Source of the DNA: Fimenecus sp964527585
GTDB taxonomy: Bacteria > Bacillota > Clostridia > Oscillospirales > Acutalibacteraceae
Assembly: GCA_964527585.1 (NCBI GenBank)
Contig: CAZGPE010000027.1
Location: 1-21,137 of the forward strand
Direction of reading: 5' to 3'
Length of the DNA stretch: 21,137 nucleotides
Positions within the stretch are counted from its first letter, which is position 1; each line of letters begins with the position of its first letter. Below the pieces are notes generated by a model that saw only the letters and a list, made by a program, of their open reading frames with translations, was not told the DNA's origin and ran no database searches. This document shows, one piece after another, positions 6,813-14,352 of this stretch. Made by a program: the position numbers and the translations under genes.

Positions 6813-8198
6813 ATGAAAGTTCAGTTTACGGAAACCGTCCTGAGAGATGCTAACCAATCGCTCATCGCAACGAGAATGCCCTTTGAAAAATTCGAAGGTA
6901 TTCTCGAAACAATGAACAAAGCCGGTTACTACTCTATGGAATGTTGGGGCGGTGCAACATTTGATTCCTGCCTTCGTTACCTTAACGAAGATCCGTGGGA
7001 AAGGCTCAGAAAAATCAAGGCAAAATGCCCTGACACAAAACTTCAGATGCTTTTGAGAGGTCAAAATCTTCTCGGTTACAAGCATTATCCCGACGATGTT
7101 GTAAGAATGTTTGTTAAAAAGAGTGTTGAAAACGGAATTGACATAATCCGTATTTTCGATGCGCTTAACGATACAAGAAATATTCAGGTCGCAGTTGACG
7201 AAACAATCAAAAACGGAGCAATCGCTTCCGGTGCCATTTCCTTTACAACAAGTCCGGTTCATACTCTTGAAAAGTATGTTCAAACCGCTAAAGAAATGAA
7301 AGAGATGGGTTGTTCGACAATCTGTATTAAAGATATGGCAGGCGTTATGACTCCCGCACAGGCAAAAGACCTTGTCGGCGCTCTTAAAGACGCTCTTCCC
7401 GAAATGCCCGTTATTCTCCACACACACTGCACAACGGGTATGGCTTATATGACCGTACTCAAAGCGATCGAATCCGGCTGCGATGTAATCGACACCGCTT
7501 CTTCCTGTTTCTCAGGCGGTACTTCTCAGCCCGCAACCGAAACAATCTACGACGCATTGACCGAACTCGGTTACGAAACCGGTCTTGACAGAGATATTCT
7601 TAAAAAGGTTAACGATCACTTCAAACCCATCAGAGACGAATATCTCAAATCAGGTCTTCTTAAACCGAAAGCCCTTGTTACCGATACTGACGCTTTAACT
7701 TATAAAGTTCCCGGCGGTATGCTCTCGAATATGATGGCAAACCTCGAGGATATGCACGCTCTCGACAGAATGGACGAAGCGCTTATCGAAATCCCGAAAG
7801 TCCGTGAAGATATGGGCTATCCCCCTCTTGTTACTCCCTTGAGCCAGATGGTCGGAAATCAGGCTGTAACAAATGTACTTGTCGGAGAAAGATATAAAAA
7901 CATTTCCAAAGAAATCAAGGCTTATATCAAAGGCGAATACGGTAAGGCTCCCGGCGAAGTAAACAAAGACCTCGTTAAAAAGGTTTGCGGCGAAACCGAA
8001 CCTATTACCTGCCGTTTCGCAGATACTCTCGAACCCGCTTTCGAAAAAGCAAAAGCCGAAATCGCAGACAAAGCTCACAGTGATGAAGATGTTCTTTCCT
8101 ATATCGCTTTTCCGCCTCAGGCAGAAGCGTTCTTCGACAAGCGTGAAGAGAAGAAGAACAACACCTTCACTTATTCAATCAAAAAAATCGAAGACTAA
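6813..8198 (+). CDS. oadA: Oxaloacetate decarboxylase alpha subunit, carboxyltransferase part only
   Basis: A 461-residue carboxyltransferase of the pyruvate carboxylase/oxaloacetate decarboxylase alpha family. It moves CO2 from oxaloacetate to biotin on a carrier protein, leaving pyruvate. The barrel domain begins with LRDANQSLIATRM; the metal ligands Asp12, His203 and His205 (HTHC) and the active-site Lys173 (CIKD) are present. The C-terminal conserved domain runs from about 300 to 440. The full Klebsiella-type alpha subunit is near 590 residues and carries biotin at its own C-terminus; here that domain is absent and encoded two genes downstream. The gene is first in the operon, behind a strong promoter and an AGGAGGT site. 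Specificity for oxaloacetate is inferred from the pyruvate-carboxylase-like domain; methylmalonyl-CoA or glutaconyl-CoA decarboxylases use an unrelated carboxyltransferase. Confidence 0.93.
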   Translation: MKVQFTETVLRDANQSLIATRMPFEKFEGILETMNKAGYYSMECWGGATFDSCLRYLNEDPWERLRKIKAKCPDTKLQMLLRGQNLLGYKHYPDDVVRMFVKKSVENGIDIIRIFDALNDTRNIQVAVDETIKNGAIASGAISFTTSPVHTLEKYVQTAKEMKEMGCSTICIKDMAGVMTPAQAKDLVGALKDALPEMPVILHTHCTTGMAYMTVLKAIESGCDVIDTASSCFSGGTSQPATETIYDALTELGYETGLDRDILKKVNDHFKPIRDEYLKSGLLKPKALVTDTDALTYKVPGGMLSNMMANLEDMHALDRMDEALIEIPKVREDMGYPPLVTPLSQMVGNQAVTNVLVGERYKNISKEIKAYIKGEYGKAPGEVNKDLVKKVCGETEPITCRFADTLEPAFEKAKAEIADKAHSDEDVLSYIAFPPQAEAFFDKREEKKNNTFTYSIKKIED

Positions 8199-8210
8199 GG
8201 AGTGTGAAGT

Positions 8211-8579
8211 ATGAATTGGTTTAATTTGGCTCAGCCTCAGCTTCCCATGAGCGAAGCTTTGAGCATTTCAATCACAGGTATCATAGTCGTTATGCTTATT
8301 CTCGCCTTACTCGCCGTTTTGGTTCTTTTGCTTTCAAAAGGCGTCCGTGCCGTTGAAGCCAAAGCAAAAAAGAACGGCAGTGCGGAAAGTACAGTTTCGG
8401 ACAACACAGCGGTTGCTCCTATCCCAGCACCCGTTGTTTCAAACGCAAGCAGCGGCGCTCTTGTTCTTGAAAACACAGACGACAAAACAGCCGCTGTTAT
8501 TATGGCTATCGTTTCAAACGAAAGCGGTATTCCTCTTAACAGATTGCAGTTCAATTCAATAAAACTTATAGAGAAATAA
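8211..8579 (+). CDS. oadG: Na+-pumping decarboxylase gamma subunit
   Basis: A 122-residue small membrane subunit that holds the decarboxylase complex together. It has one membrane helix at about residues 19-41, preceded by a short N-terminus, then an Ala/Val-rich linker with charged residues, and a conserved C-terminal segment (TAAVIMAIVSNESGIPLNRL, about 94-113) that in related proteins contacts the alpha subunit. The fit to the OadG/MmdD family is good in length, topology and operon position. It starts 12 bases after oadA, behind AAGGAGTGTGA, and lies between the carboxyltransferase and biotin carrier genes. Confidence 0.9.
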   Translation: MNWFNLAQPQLPMSEALSISITGIIVVMLILALLAVLVLLLSKGVRAVEAKAKKNGSAESTVSDNTAVAPIPAPVVSNASSGALVLENTDDKTAAVIMAIVSNESGIPLNRLQFNSIKLIEK

Positions 8580-8592
8580 GGGAGAGATTAAA

Positions 8593-8982
8593 ATGAAATA
8601 TATTGTTACATTAAACGGAACAGATTACGAAGTTGATGTTACCGAGCTTAACGAAGCAGTTGTTACAAACATTGCTCCTTCAGCTCCCGTTGCGGCGGCT
8701 CCCGTTGCTGTCGCTGCACCTGTCGAGGCTCCTGCCGCTGCACCCGCACCCGTTGCGGTTTCCGGTTCAGGCGAAGCTGTAAAAGCTCCGATGCCCGGCA
8801 CAATTCTTAAAGTTAATGTTTCAGCAGGCCAGAGCGTAAACGAAGGAGACATTCTTTTCATTCTCGAAGCAATGAAAATGGAAAACGAGATCGTTGCTCC
8901 CGTAAGCGGTACGGTTTCTCAGGTTGTTGTTTCAAACGGCAACACAGTCGATACCGATCAGGTTCTTGCTTTCATCGGTTAA
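8593..8982 (+). CDS. Biotin carboxyl carrier protein of the decarboxylase
   Basis: A 129-residue carrier that shuttles carboxylated biotin between the carboxyltransferase and the membrane beta subunit. The N-terminal 30 residues form a small strand-rich region (KYIVTLNGTDYEVDV), followed by a flexible Ala/Pro/Val linker (about 29-58) and a biotinyl domain (about 60-129). The biotin-attachment motif EAMKMEN is intact, with Lys95 as the modified residue, and APMPG lies about 30 residues before it as expected. It corresponds to GcdC/MmdC-type carriers, or to the C-terminus of full-length OadA that is missing from the alpha subunit here. The ribosome site is GGGAGAG and the gap to the previous gene is 13 bases. 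Confidence 0.95.
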   Translation: MKYIVTLNGTDYEVDVTELNEAVVTNIAPSAPVAAAPVAVAAPVEAPAAAPAPVAVSGSGEAVKAPMPGTILKVNVSAGQSVNEGDILFILEAMKMENEIVAPVSGTVSQVVVSNGNTVDTDQVLAFIG

Positions 8983-8997
8983 GGGGGAGCAAAATAA

Positions 8998-10197
8998 ATG
9001 GCAATTATAAATTCAATTATCGGCATTTTTCAGGAATCCGGATTCACCACTCTCGCTTGGCAGAACTGGGTTATGATCGCCGTTTCATTCGTACTTTTAT
9101 ATCTTGCAATTGTCAAGAAATTCGAACCGTTGCTTCTTTTACCGATCGCTTTCGGTATGCTTTTGGTAAATGTTTATCCCGAAATTATGTATGATCCGCT
9201 TGCAATCGCCACTCCGGGCGGAGAGGTCATCGACGCAAGCGCTCACTGGTACGATTCGGGCGTTTTAAGGCTTATTTACTGCGGTGTTAAGTCAAGTATA
9301 TTCCCCTGCCTCATCTTTATGGGCGTAGGTGCTATGACCGACTTCGGTCCGTTACTTGCAAACCCCTCAAGTTTGCTTTTGGGTGCTGCCGCTCAATTGG
9401 GAATCTATGTTGCGTTTCTCATCGCTATCGCAACAGGTTTCATTCCCGGATTTGAAGGCTTTACACCTGCCGAAGCCGCTTCAATCGCTATCATCGGCGG
9501 TGCCGACGGCCCGACTGCAATTTACCTTACCGGTAAACTCGCGCCCCACCTTTTAGGACCTATCGCCGTTGCGGCTTATTCATATATGGCGCTCATTCCT
9601 CTTATCCAGCCGCCTATTATGAAACTTCTCACAACGGATAAAGAAAGAAAAATCAAAATGGATCAGCTCAGAACAGTCAGCAAAGCGGAAAAAATTATTT
9701 TCCCGATCGTTGTTACGGTTCTCTGCGTTGTTATCATCCCCTCAACCGCTCCGCTTATCGGTATGCTTATGCTCGGTAACCTCTTCAAAGAGTCCGGTGT
9801 TACCGACAGACTTTCCGACACGGCTCAGAACGCACTTTGCAACATCGTAACGATTATGCTCGGTGTTACAGTCGGTGCTACGGCTGAAGGAACCACCTTC
9901 CTTGATGTTAAAACAATTCTCGTTATCGCAATCGGTCTTATCGCTTTCGCTTTCTCGACAGCAGGCGGTGTCCTTTTCGGAAAACTTATGAATGTTATTA
10001 CAAAGGGCAAAGTAAATCCCCTTATCGGTTCGGCAGGCGTATCCGCAGTTCCGATGGCTGCCCGTGTTTCACAGGTTGAAGGAAGAAAATACAACCCCTC
10101 AAACTTCCTTCTTATGCACGCTATGGGTCCGAACGTTGCCGGTGTTATCGGCTCGGCAGTAGCAGCAGGTTTCCTTCTTCTTACTTTCGGAAACTGA
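8998..10197 (+). CDS. oadB: Na+-pumping decarboxylase beta subunit
   Basis: A 399-residue polytopic membrane protein that decarboxylates carboxybiotin and exports Na+. The diagnostic motifs are present: GGADGPTAIYLT with Asp170 (equivalent to the Na+-binding Asp203 of Klebsiella OadB) and the C-terminal MGPNVAGVIGSAVAAG (from residue 376), which contains the Asn/Gly/Ser positions needed for transport. Many hydrophobic helices cover the remainder. The length is somewhat shorter than the Klebsiella protein (about 430) but usual for GcdB/MmdB and OadB in Clostridia. It is the last gene of the operon; a strong terminator follows. The beta subunits of oxaloacetate, methylmalonyl-CoA and glutaconyl-CoA decarboxylases look alike, so the substrate call rests on the alpha subunit. 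Confidence 0.95.
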   Translation: MAIINSIIGIFQESGFTTLAWQNWVMIAVSFVLLYLAIVKKFEPLLLLPIAFGMLLVNVYPEIMYDPLAIATPGGEVIDASAHWYDSGVLRLIYCGVKSSIFPCLIFMGVGAMTDFGPLLANPSSLLLGAAAQLGIYVAFLIAIATGFIPGFEGFTPAEAASIAIIGGADGPTAIYLTGKLAPHLLGPIAVAAYSYMALIPLIQPPIMKLLTTDKERKIKMDQLRTVSKAEKIIFPIVVTVLCVVIIPSTAPLIGMLMLGNLFKESGVTDRLSDTAQNALCNIVTIMLGVTVGATAEGTTFLDVKTILVIAIGLIAFAFSTAGGVLFGKLMNVITKGKVNPLIGSAGVSAVPMAARVSQVEGRKYNPSNFLLMHAMGPNVAGVIGSAVAAGFLLLTFGN

Positions 10198-10210
10198 ATT
10201 TAACAAAGAC

Positions 10211-10244
10211 AAAAACCGATGCTTCGGCATCGGTTTTTTATTTT
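10211..10244. terminator. Intrinsic terminator between oadB and the small-gene cluster
   Basis: The stem AAAAACCGATGC / GCATCGGTTTTT is closed by a TTCG tetraloop (10223-10226) and followed by T-rich sequence. The A run on the left makes it usable for the convergent minus-strand genes too. Confidence 0.92.
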
Positions 10245-10245
10245 G

Positions 10246-10671
10246 CTATAACATAATATATAAAATCGACATAAGAAGTTCTTCGTCGGCACCGTCCGAT
10301 TGCAAAAGCAACAGCAACGCAAACAGTAAAGCCTTATCGGGTTCGCTAAGCACAGTGTCAAGCAAATTCGCCTTATTGCTTTTTTCGGTCTCTTTGCGTA
10401 TTCTTTTATTCTCCGGTTCGAAATATTCCTTAAAAGAACTGTACGGCTTATTTTCGGGTAATTCTACCGGCATCGCAATTCGGTTTCCGTTTTGGGAAGA
10501 TTTAACCGCCGAATAAAAATCGCTCGGTGAACGGACTTCTTTTTTTGTTTCACCGCTTACGGTACTTTCCGTAAGCCCGACCGCTTTTTGCGCTCTTAAA
10601 TTCATATCATGCACCCGTTCAAGTGCTTTTTCCTGCATTTGCCGTACTTCATCGTAATTATACTCTTTCAT
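10246..10671 (-). CDS. Unrecognised protein, third gene of a small-gene cluster
   Basis: A 141-residue protein of unknown function. The first 45 residues are charged and helical (YDEVRQMQEKALERVHDMNLRA), the middle is polar and probably disordered (about 46-100), and the last 35 residues are a leucine-rich helix pair with SEPDKALLFALLLLLQ and DEELLMSILYIML. Such C-termini with 'pDKALilaLilLL' flavour are familiar from small uncharacterised proteins in Clostridia, but I know no function. Whether the tail is a membrane helix or a buried hydrophobic hairpin is unclear, because it is interrupted by DGADEE. The ATG overlaps the stop of the gene before it (ATGA, 10668-10671), so translation is coupled. 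Confidence 0.75.
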   Translation of the reverse strand: MKEYNYDEVRQMQEKALERVHDMNLRAQKAVGLTESTVSGETKKEVRSPSDFYSAVKSSQNGNRIAMPVELPENKPYSSFKEYFEPENKRIRKETEKSNKANLLDTVLSEPDKALLFALLLLLQSDGADEELLMSILYIML

Positions 10672-11006
10672 CCGAACATTCCTTTCAGTAAAGGCAAAGC
10701 ATCCATAAGTTTCAAAAACTTCATCGCTTCATCGGCTTTACTTCTTCTTTCCTCGCTTAAAAGAGGTCTCAACGCCTTTATAAATGCCGTTGTATCGTTT
10801 TCCGAGTTGAGCTGTGCGGCAACTTTCATAAGCATATCCGAAGTATCTCCGCCGAAAAGCGATGAAACGGGATTTTCCTGTACGGCTTTTTCGCTTTTTG
10901 AAGAATCGGTTGCGGATTGCTTTGCAGACAAAGACGACGCAACGCTTTTTAATTTTTCCATATCTTCCGCACTTATTGAATTGAGCAGACTGCTTATATT
11001 ATCCAT
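10668..11006 (-). CDS. Unrecognised helical protein, second gene of the cluster
   Basis: A 112-residue protein of unknown function, predicted almost all helix apart from a Ser/Lys/Glu-rich linker in the middle (about 27-50). The N-terminus (MDNISSLLNSISAEDMEKLKSVASSL) and a second part (DTSDMLMKVAAQL...) look like two short helical bundles; the C-terminus ends in a hydrophobic helix LMDALPLLKGMFG. A GTG at 11015 is in frame, but the ATG at 11006 has GGTGAGG just upstream and overlaps the end of the previous gene by eight bases, which suits coupled translation. No membrane segment or catalytic motif is visible. Confidence 0.72.
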   Translation of the reverse strand: MDNISSLLNSISAEDMEKLKSVASSLSAKQSATDSSKSEKAVQENPVSSLFGGDTSDMLMKVAAQLNSENDTTAFIKALRPLLSEERRSKADEAMKFLKLMDALPLLKGMFG

Positions 11007-11214
11007 TATCCTCACCCGTCAGTTGTTTAAGTATGTTTTGTGCTTTTTCACTTGATAACAATTCATTAAGTGCTTTCTCATCGTTAAGCACGGTATTAAG
11101 CGTTTGCGCTTGCTCATGACTGAGTTGACTTGTCAGATACTCTCCGAGTTCTCTTTTTGCTTTATTGTTTTTTATATCCGAAATAAACTTCGAAAAACCG
11201 CTTTCGTTTTGCAT
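10999..11214 (-). CDS. Unrecognised small helical protein, first gene of the cluster
   Basis: A 71-residue, soluble, helical protein of unknown function. Its second half has a heptad-like pattern of Leu and charged residues (QTLNTVLNDEKALNELLSSE). A good ribosome site GGAGG lies nine bases before the ATG at 11214. The gene overlaps the following one, and all three cluster genes are thus packed with overlaps, the usual sign of products made together in fixed ratio. It is divergent from the yfcE-like gene across only 58 bases; any promoter for it must sit in 11215-11272, where TTGAAT (minus strand, about 11256-11261) is a weak -35 candidate. Confidence 0.7.
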   Translation of the reverse strand: MQNESGFSKFISDIKNNKAKRELGEYLTSQLSHEQAQTLNTVLNDEKALNELLSSEKAQNILKQLTGEDNG

Positions 11215-11242
11215 TGCACTCGCCTCCGATATTTGATATAAT
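11214..11242 (+). promoter_or_regulatory. Promoter of the yfcE-like/nagA-like operon
   Basis: TTGCAC at 11214-11219 and TATAAT at 11237-11242 are separated by 17 bases. The -35 overlaps the start codon of the divergent small gene, so transcription in the two directions probably interferes. An AAGGAGAA ribosome site follows at about 11260. Confidence 0.65.
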
Positions 11243-11272
11243 AAATGTATGTTTTATTCAAGGAGAATATGA

Positions 11273-11743
11273 ATGAGAGCGATAGTTATTTCCGATTCAC
11301 ACGGCGACTGCGCAAGCGTTAATATGATAGTATCAAAACACAGAACTGCGGATATGTTTCTGTTTTTGGGAGACGGAGAACGGGACTTCTTTCATCCCTC
11401 GGTTCAGGAACTTCTCAAAGAGAAAGCGGTTATAGCGCTCAAAGGCAACTGCGATATGTATTCACAGTTGCCGCTTGAAGAAACCTGTTATCTTTCCGAC
11501 AAGAAAATATACGCTCTTCACGGGCATACAAAATATGTAAAACATTCTCTTGACCTTGTTCGGCAATACGCAGGACAAATCGCTGCGGATATTGTCGTTT
11601 ACGGACATACGCACAATCAAAAAGTCGAATATCTGGACGGAATTTATTATATGTGCCCCGGAAGTGCAAGAAACGGAGAATACGGAATAATTGATATTGA
11701 CGAACGGACAAATACCGTTTTATGTTACACGCTTAAGGAGTAA
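11273..11743 (+). CDS. YfcE/MJ0936-family metallophosphoesterase
   Basis: A 156-residue single-domain metal-dependent phosphoesterase. All metal-site motifs are present: Asp8 and His10 in SDSHGD, Asp34 in LGDGE, Asn59 in KGNCD, His83 in LHGHT, and His112/His114 in YGHTH. Length and motif order match the YfcE/MJ0936 group, which hydrolyses phosphodiesters in vitro; the physiological substrate is not known for most members. It starts with ATG behind AAGGAGAATATGA and ends two bases before the NagA-like gene, so they form an operon from the promoter at 11214-11242. The link to amino-sugar metabolism is only through position. Confidence 0.92.
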   Translation: MRAIVISDSHGDCASVNMIVSKHRTADMFLFLGDGERDFFHPSVQELLKEKAVIALKGNCDMYSQLPLEETCYLSDKKIYALHGHTKYVKHSLDLVRQYAGQIAADIVVYGHTHNQKVEYLDGIYYMCPGSARNGEYGIIDIDERTNTVLCYTLKE

Positions 11744-11745
11744 TT

Positions 11746-12900
11746 ATGTATCTTTATAAAAATGTAAATGTAATTTTCGAAAATGAAATCCGAAAACTCG
11801 ATGTTTTAACCGACGGCGAAAAAATCAGCGAAGTTTCCGAAACCATCGAAAAAGACGAAGCTGTTGTAATCGACGGAAAAGGCAGATATTTAAGCAGCGG
11901 TTTTATCGACCTGCATCTTCACGGCGGCGGCGGATATTCGGCAATGGGCAGTAAAGATGATATTCTCGGTATGGCAAAAGCACACGCAAAGTACGGCACA
12001 ACTTCGATTCTTCCCACTTCGCTTGCCGCAGGGTTATCCCAACTCGACAAAGTTTGCGAAAATATCGCAGCGGCGCAAAAAGAAAACAGAAACATCTTGG
12101 GTGCACACCTCGAAGGGCCTTTCCTTTCAAAGAAAATGTGCGGAGCACAAAGCACGGATAATCTCTTTGTTCCGAGCGAAACGGATTATATGCCGTTTCT
12201 CGAAAAGCATAAAAACATAATTAAAATGATGGGCATTGCCCCCGAACTCGACGGGGCATTCGAACTTGCAAAAAGACTCCGTGAACTTAATATCGTTGTA
12301 AGCATCGCTCATTCATCCGGAGATTACGATACGGCAATTGAAGCGTTACGCCACGGATTTTCGGACATCACTCATATATATAACGCCTGCACTTCCTGTT
12401 ATAAAGAAGGCGTTTTCAGAAAAGCGGGAACCGTTGAAGCCGGACTTTCCGAAGACGGATATACGGTTCAGGTTATTTCGGATCTTGTGCATTTGCCCAA
12501 AGGCGTACTGAGACTTCTCTATAAAGCAAAAGGTCCCGATAAAATGTATCTCATCACCGACGGTTTGGAATTCTCCGCTTTTGAAATGCAAGAAGGCGAA
12601 CAGTTTGTTCAGAAAAACGGTGTCGAAGTCGTCTACGAAGACAACGCTATGAAACTTGCAGACAGATCATGTCTTGCCGGAAGCACGGCAAACGGATCAA
12701 GACTTGTCGCAAATATGTATAAAAAGGCAAATATTCCTCTCACTCAGGCAGTAAAAATGATGACAGTTACACCCGCAAGAGTTATTTCGGTTGATAAGTA
12801 CAAAGGAAAAATCGAAAAAGGATATGATGCGGACATTATTTTATTTGATGAAAATGTCAATGTTTCTTCGGTTATGATAAACGGAAAACCCGTATATTAA
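11746..12900 (+). CDS. nagA: N-acetylglucosamine-6-phosphate deacetylase-like amidohydrolase
   Basis: A 384-residue amidohydrolase-superfamily enzyme resembling NagA, which converts N-acetylglucosamine-6-phosphate to glucosamine-6-phosphate and acetate in cell-wall sugar recycling. Visible are FIDLHLHGGGG (His57, His59), HLEGPF (metal ligand Glu123), IAHSSG (His189), DITHIYNA (His210) and ITDG with the catalytic Asp272, plus the family end GKIEKGYDADIILFD. Some usual motifs differ: SDLVHL replaces the common DGxH form, and ITDGLEFSA replaces the usual TDAM. A divergent NagA or a relative such as an N-acetylgalactosamine-6-phosphate deacetylase is possible. No nagB is adjacent. The start follows AAGGAG, which overlaps the end of the upstream gene. 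A terminator follows. Confidence 0.85.
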   Translation: MYLYKNVNVIFENEIRKLDVLTDGEKISEVSETIEKDEAVVIDGKGRYLSSGFIDLHLHGGGGYSAMGSKDDILGMAKAHAKYGTTSILPTSLAAGLSQLDKVCENIAAAQKENRNILGAHLEGPFLSKKMCGAQSTDNLFVPSETDYMPFLEKHKNIIKMMGIAPELDGAFELAKRLRELNIVVSIAHSSGDYDTAIEALRHGFSDITHIYNACTSCYKEGVFRKAGTVEAGLSEDGYTVQVISDLVHLPKGVLRLLYKAKGPDKMYLITDGLEFSAFEMQEGEQFVQKNGVEVVYEDNAMKLADRSCLAGSTANGSRLVANMYKKANIPLTQAVKMMTVTPARVISVDKYKGKIEKGYDADIILFDENVNVSSVMINGKPVY

Positions 12901-12907
12901 AAAAATT

Positions 12908-12934
12908 AAAACCGCCGTTAAAACGGCGGTTTTT
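12908..12934. terminator. Bidirectional terminator between nagA-like and dacF-like genes
   Basis: AAAACCGCCGTT (12908-12919) pairs with AACGGCGGTTTT (12922-12933), with A and T runs outside. It lies between convergent genes and can stop both transcripts. Confidence 0.92.
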
Positions 12935-12935
12935 C

Positions 12936-14300
12936 TTATCTCTTTTTCCTGTTTTGAGCTTGGACATTATACATTTTCGGTTTTCTGCGGGCATTTCTTC
13001 TTCGGCTCTTATTTTTATAAAGCATAACAAGATAAATCACCGCAAATATTACGGCAATCACCGCAATAGCAATAAAGAACGGAGATGTTACGACATTTTT
13101 AAGTGCATTGAGCACCCAAAGAAAAACATTAACATTAACATCTTCCGCCGCAACAAGATCAACCGTTGTAATCTCGGTTTGAGCGTAAACAACCCGTGCT
13201 TTGCCGATAACATCGCCTTTTTTAATCGGCGCATTTACGCAAGACGGCGTTTCTTCGGCAATCGGTTCAATCAAAACACTGCTGCCGTCCGTTCCGACGG
13301 GTACAAGTGCGGTAACATCGTTTGCAGGAACAAGTCTTATATGGTCGGTACTGAAAGAAAGGTTAACATCTATAACCGTTACAATCTTTGTTGTATCTGC
13401 GATTTTTTCAAGACGGATATTATCGAAAACCCATTTATACAGTTTTTTCGTTTCAAGAAAAGCGCAGTTATCTTCGTTTCCGTCCCCGTTTACATCCTTA
13501 GCGGGAGCGCCCATAACAATACAGATATAGTTGTATCCGTCTTTGCTCGCTTTTGAAATTACACAGTGTCCCGCTTTCGAAGTCGTACCTGTTTTTATTC
13601 CCTGAATATATTCGTAATAATATGTCTTGAAATTCGGATTTATCATCCAGTTAGTCGAAGTGAAATTGCGCTCCGAAGAAAGATTGGTTGCAGCCATTTT
13701 ATAGGTATACATATTACAGATTTCCATAAACACGGGAATTGTAACCGCATGCTTTACAATCAGCGCCAAATCGTTTGCGGTCGTATACTGTCCGTCGGAG
13801 TCGAGACCGTGAGGGTTGTCAAAATGGGTATTTGTGCATCCGAGAGAAACAACATAATCGTTCATCATCGAAACAAAATTACTTATATCTCCGCCTCCGA
13901 TATAATCCGCAAGCACATTAGCCGCTTCGTTTGCGGACTTGACAAGCATACAGGTAAGCAACTGTCTTATGCTAACCTGCTCGCCCGCTTTAAGCCCTGC
14001 CATAGAGGAACCGGTACCGTTTAACAGTTTAATGCAGTATTCGGGTATTGTTATTACCGTATCTATATCCTGACAGTTTTCAAGAGTGATAATTGCGGTT
14101 GTTATTTTCGTTAAAGACGCAGGAGCCGTTACTTTATCGGCGTTTTTATCGAATATTACAGTACCGTCATCCAAACTGAAAAGCAAAACAATATCGGCTT
14201 CCGTTTCCATTTCGGAATTGTACGAAGCATAAGCCGGTATACTCAGTGCCGACGAAAAAACAAGTATTATACAAAGTATGAAAGATACGACTTTTTTCAA
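12936..14300 (-). CDS. Membrane-anchored D-alanyl-D-alanine carboxypeptidase (DacF-like)
   Basis: A 454-residue penicillin-binding protein of the S11 family, trimming the last D-Ala from peptidoglycan stem peptides outside the cell. A signal peptide with cleavage after about IPAYA (residue 25) is followed by the three catalytic motifs: SLTK (Ser62, Lys65), SAN (122-124) and KTG (236-238). A DVNGDGNED segment at 269-277 looks like a calcium-binding loop. After the catalytic domain comes a beta-rich C-terminal domain, then a true membrane helix (about 405-428) and a very basic tail (KNKSRRRNARRKPK). Many homologues attach by an amphipathic helix instead. The start is the TTG at 14300, six bases after AGAGGTG; the upstream in-frame ATG at 14381 would put a long extension before the signal peptide. 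Confidence 0.9.
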   Translation of the reverse strand: MKKVVSFILCIILVFSSALSIPAYASYNSEMETEADIVLLFSLDDGTVIFDKNADKVTAPASLTKITTAIITLENCQDIDTVITIPEYCIKLLNGTGSSMAGLKAGEQVSIRQLLTCMLVKSANEAANVLADYIGGGDISNFVSMMNDYVVSLGCTNTHFDNPHGLDSDGQYTTANDLALIVKHAVTIPVFMEICNMYTYKMAATNLSSERNFTSTNWMINPNFKTYYYEYIQGIKTGTTSKAGHCVISKASKDGYNYICIVMGAPAKDVNGDGNEDNCAFLETKKLYKWVFDNIRLEKIADTTKIVTVIDVNLSFSTDHIRLVPANDVTALVPVGTDGSSVLIEPIAEETPSCVNAPIKKGDVIGKARVVYAQTEITTVDLVAAEDVNVNVFLWVLNALKNVVTSPFFIAIAVIAVIFAVIYLVMLYKNKSRRRNARRKPKMYNVQAQNRKKR

Positions 14301-14306
14301 CAAAAA

Positions 14307-14313
14307 CACCTCT
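14307..14313 (-). promoter_or_regulatory. Ribosome binding site for the TTG start of the carboxypeptidase
   Basis: AGAGGTG on the minus strand is six bases from the TTG at 14300, which directly opens a signal peptide (KKVVSFILC). Confidence 0.7.
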
Positions 14314-14341
14314 TGAAAACAATTAAAAAACAGTGTATTAT
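14313..14341 (+). promoter_or_regulatory. Possible promoter of the metallophosphoesterase/DHHW operon
   Basis: TTGAAA at 14313-14318 and TATTAT at 14336-14341 are 17 bases apart. The -10 lies inside the 16-bp palindrome at 14333-14348. Confidence 0.45.
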
Positions 14342-14348
14342 AATACAC
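14333..14348. promoter_or_regulatory. Perfect 16-bp palindrome, candidate operator
   Basis: GTGTATTA (14333-14340) is followed directly by TAATACAC (14341-14348). It covers the likely plus-strand -10 and the likely start point of the minus-strand transcript. The shape suits a dimeric repressor site. With no loop, it is a poor terminator. The regulator is unknown. Confidence 0.5.
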
Positions 14349-14352
14349 AGCC

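Noticed and set aside
12954..13556. A 200-codon plus-strand open frame opposite the carboxypeptidase
   Set aside because: Rich in Arg, Asn, Ile and Cys with no motif; explained by the opposite gene, whose catalytic motifs are intact.
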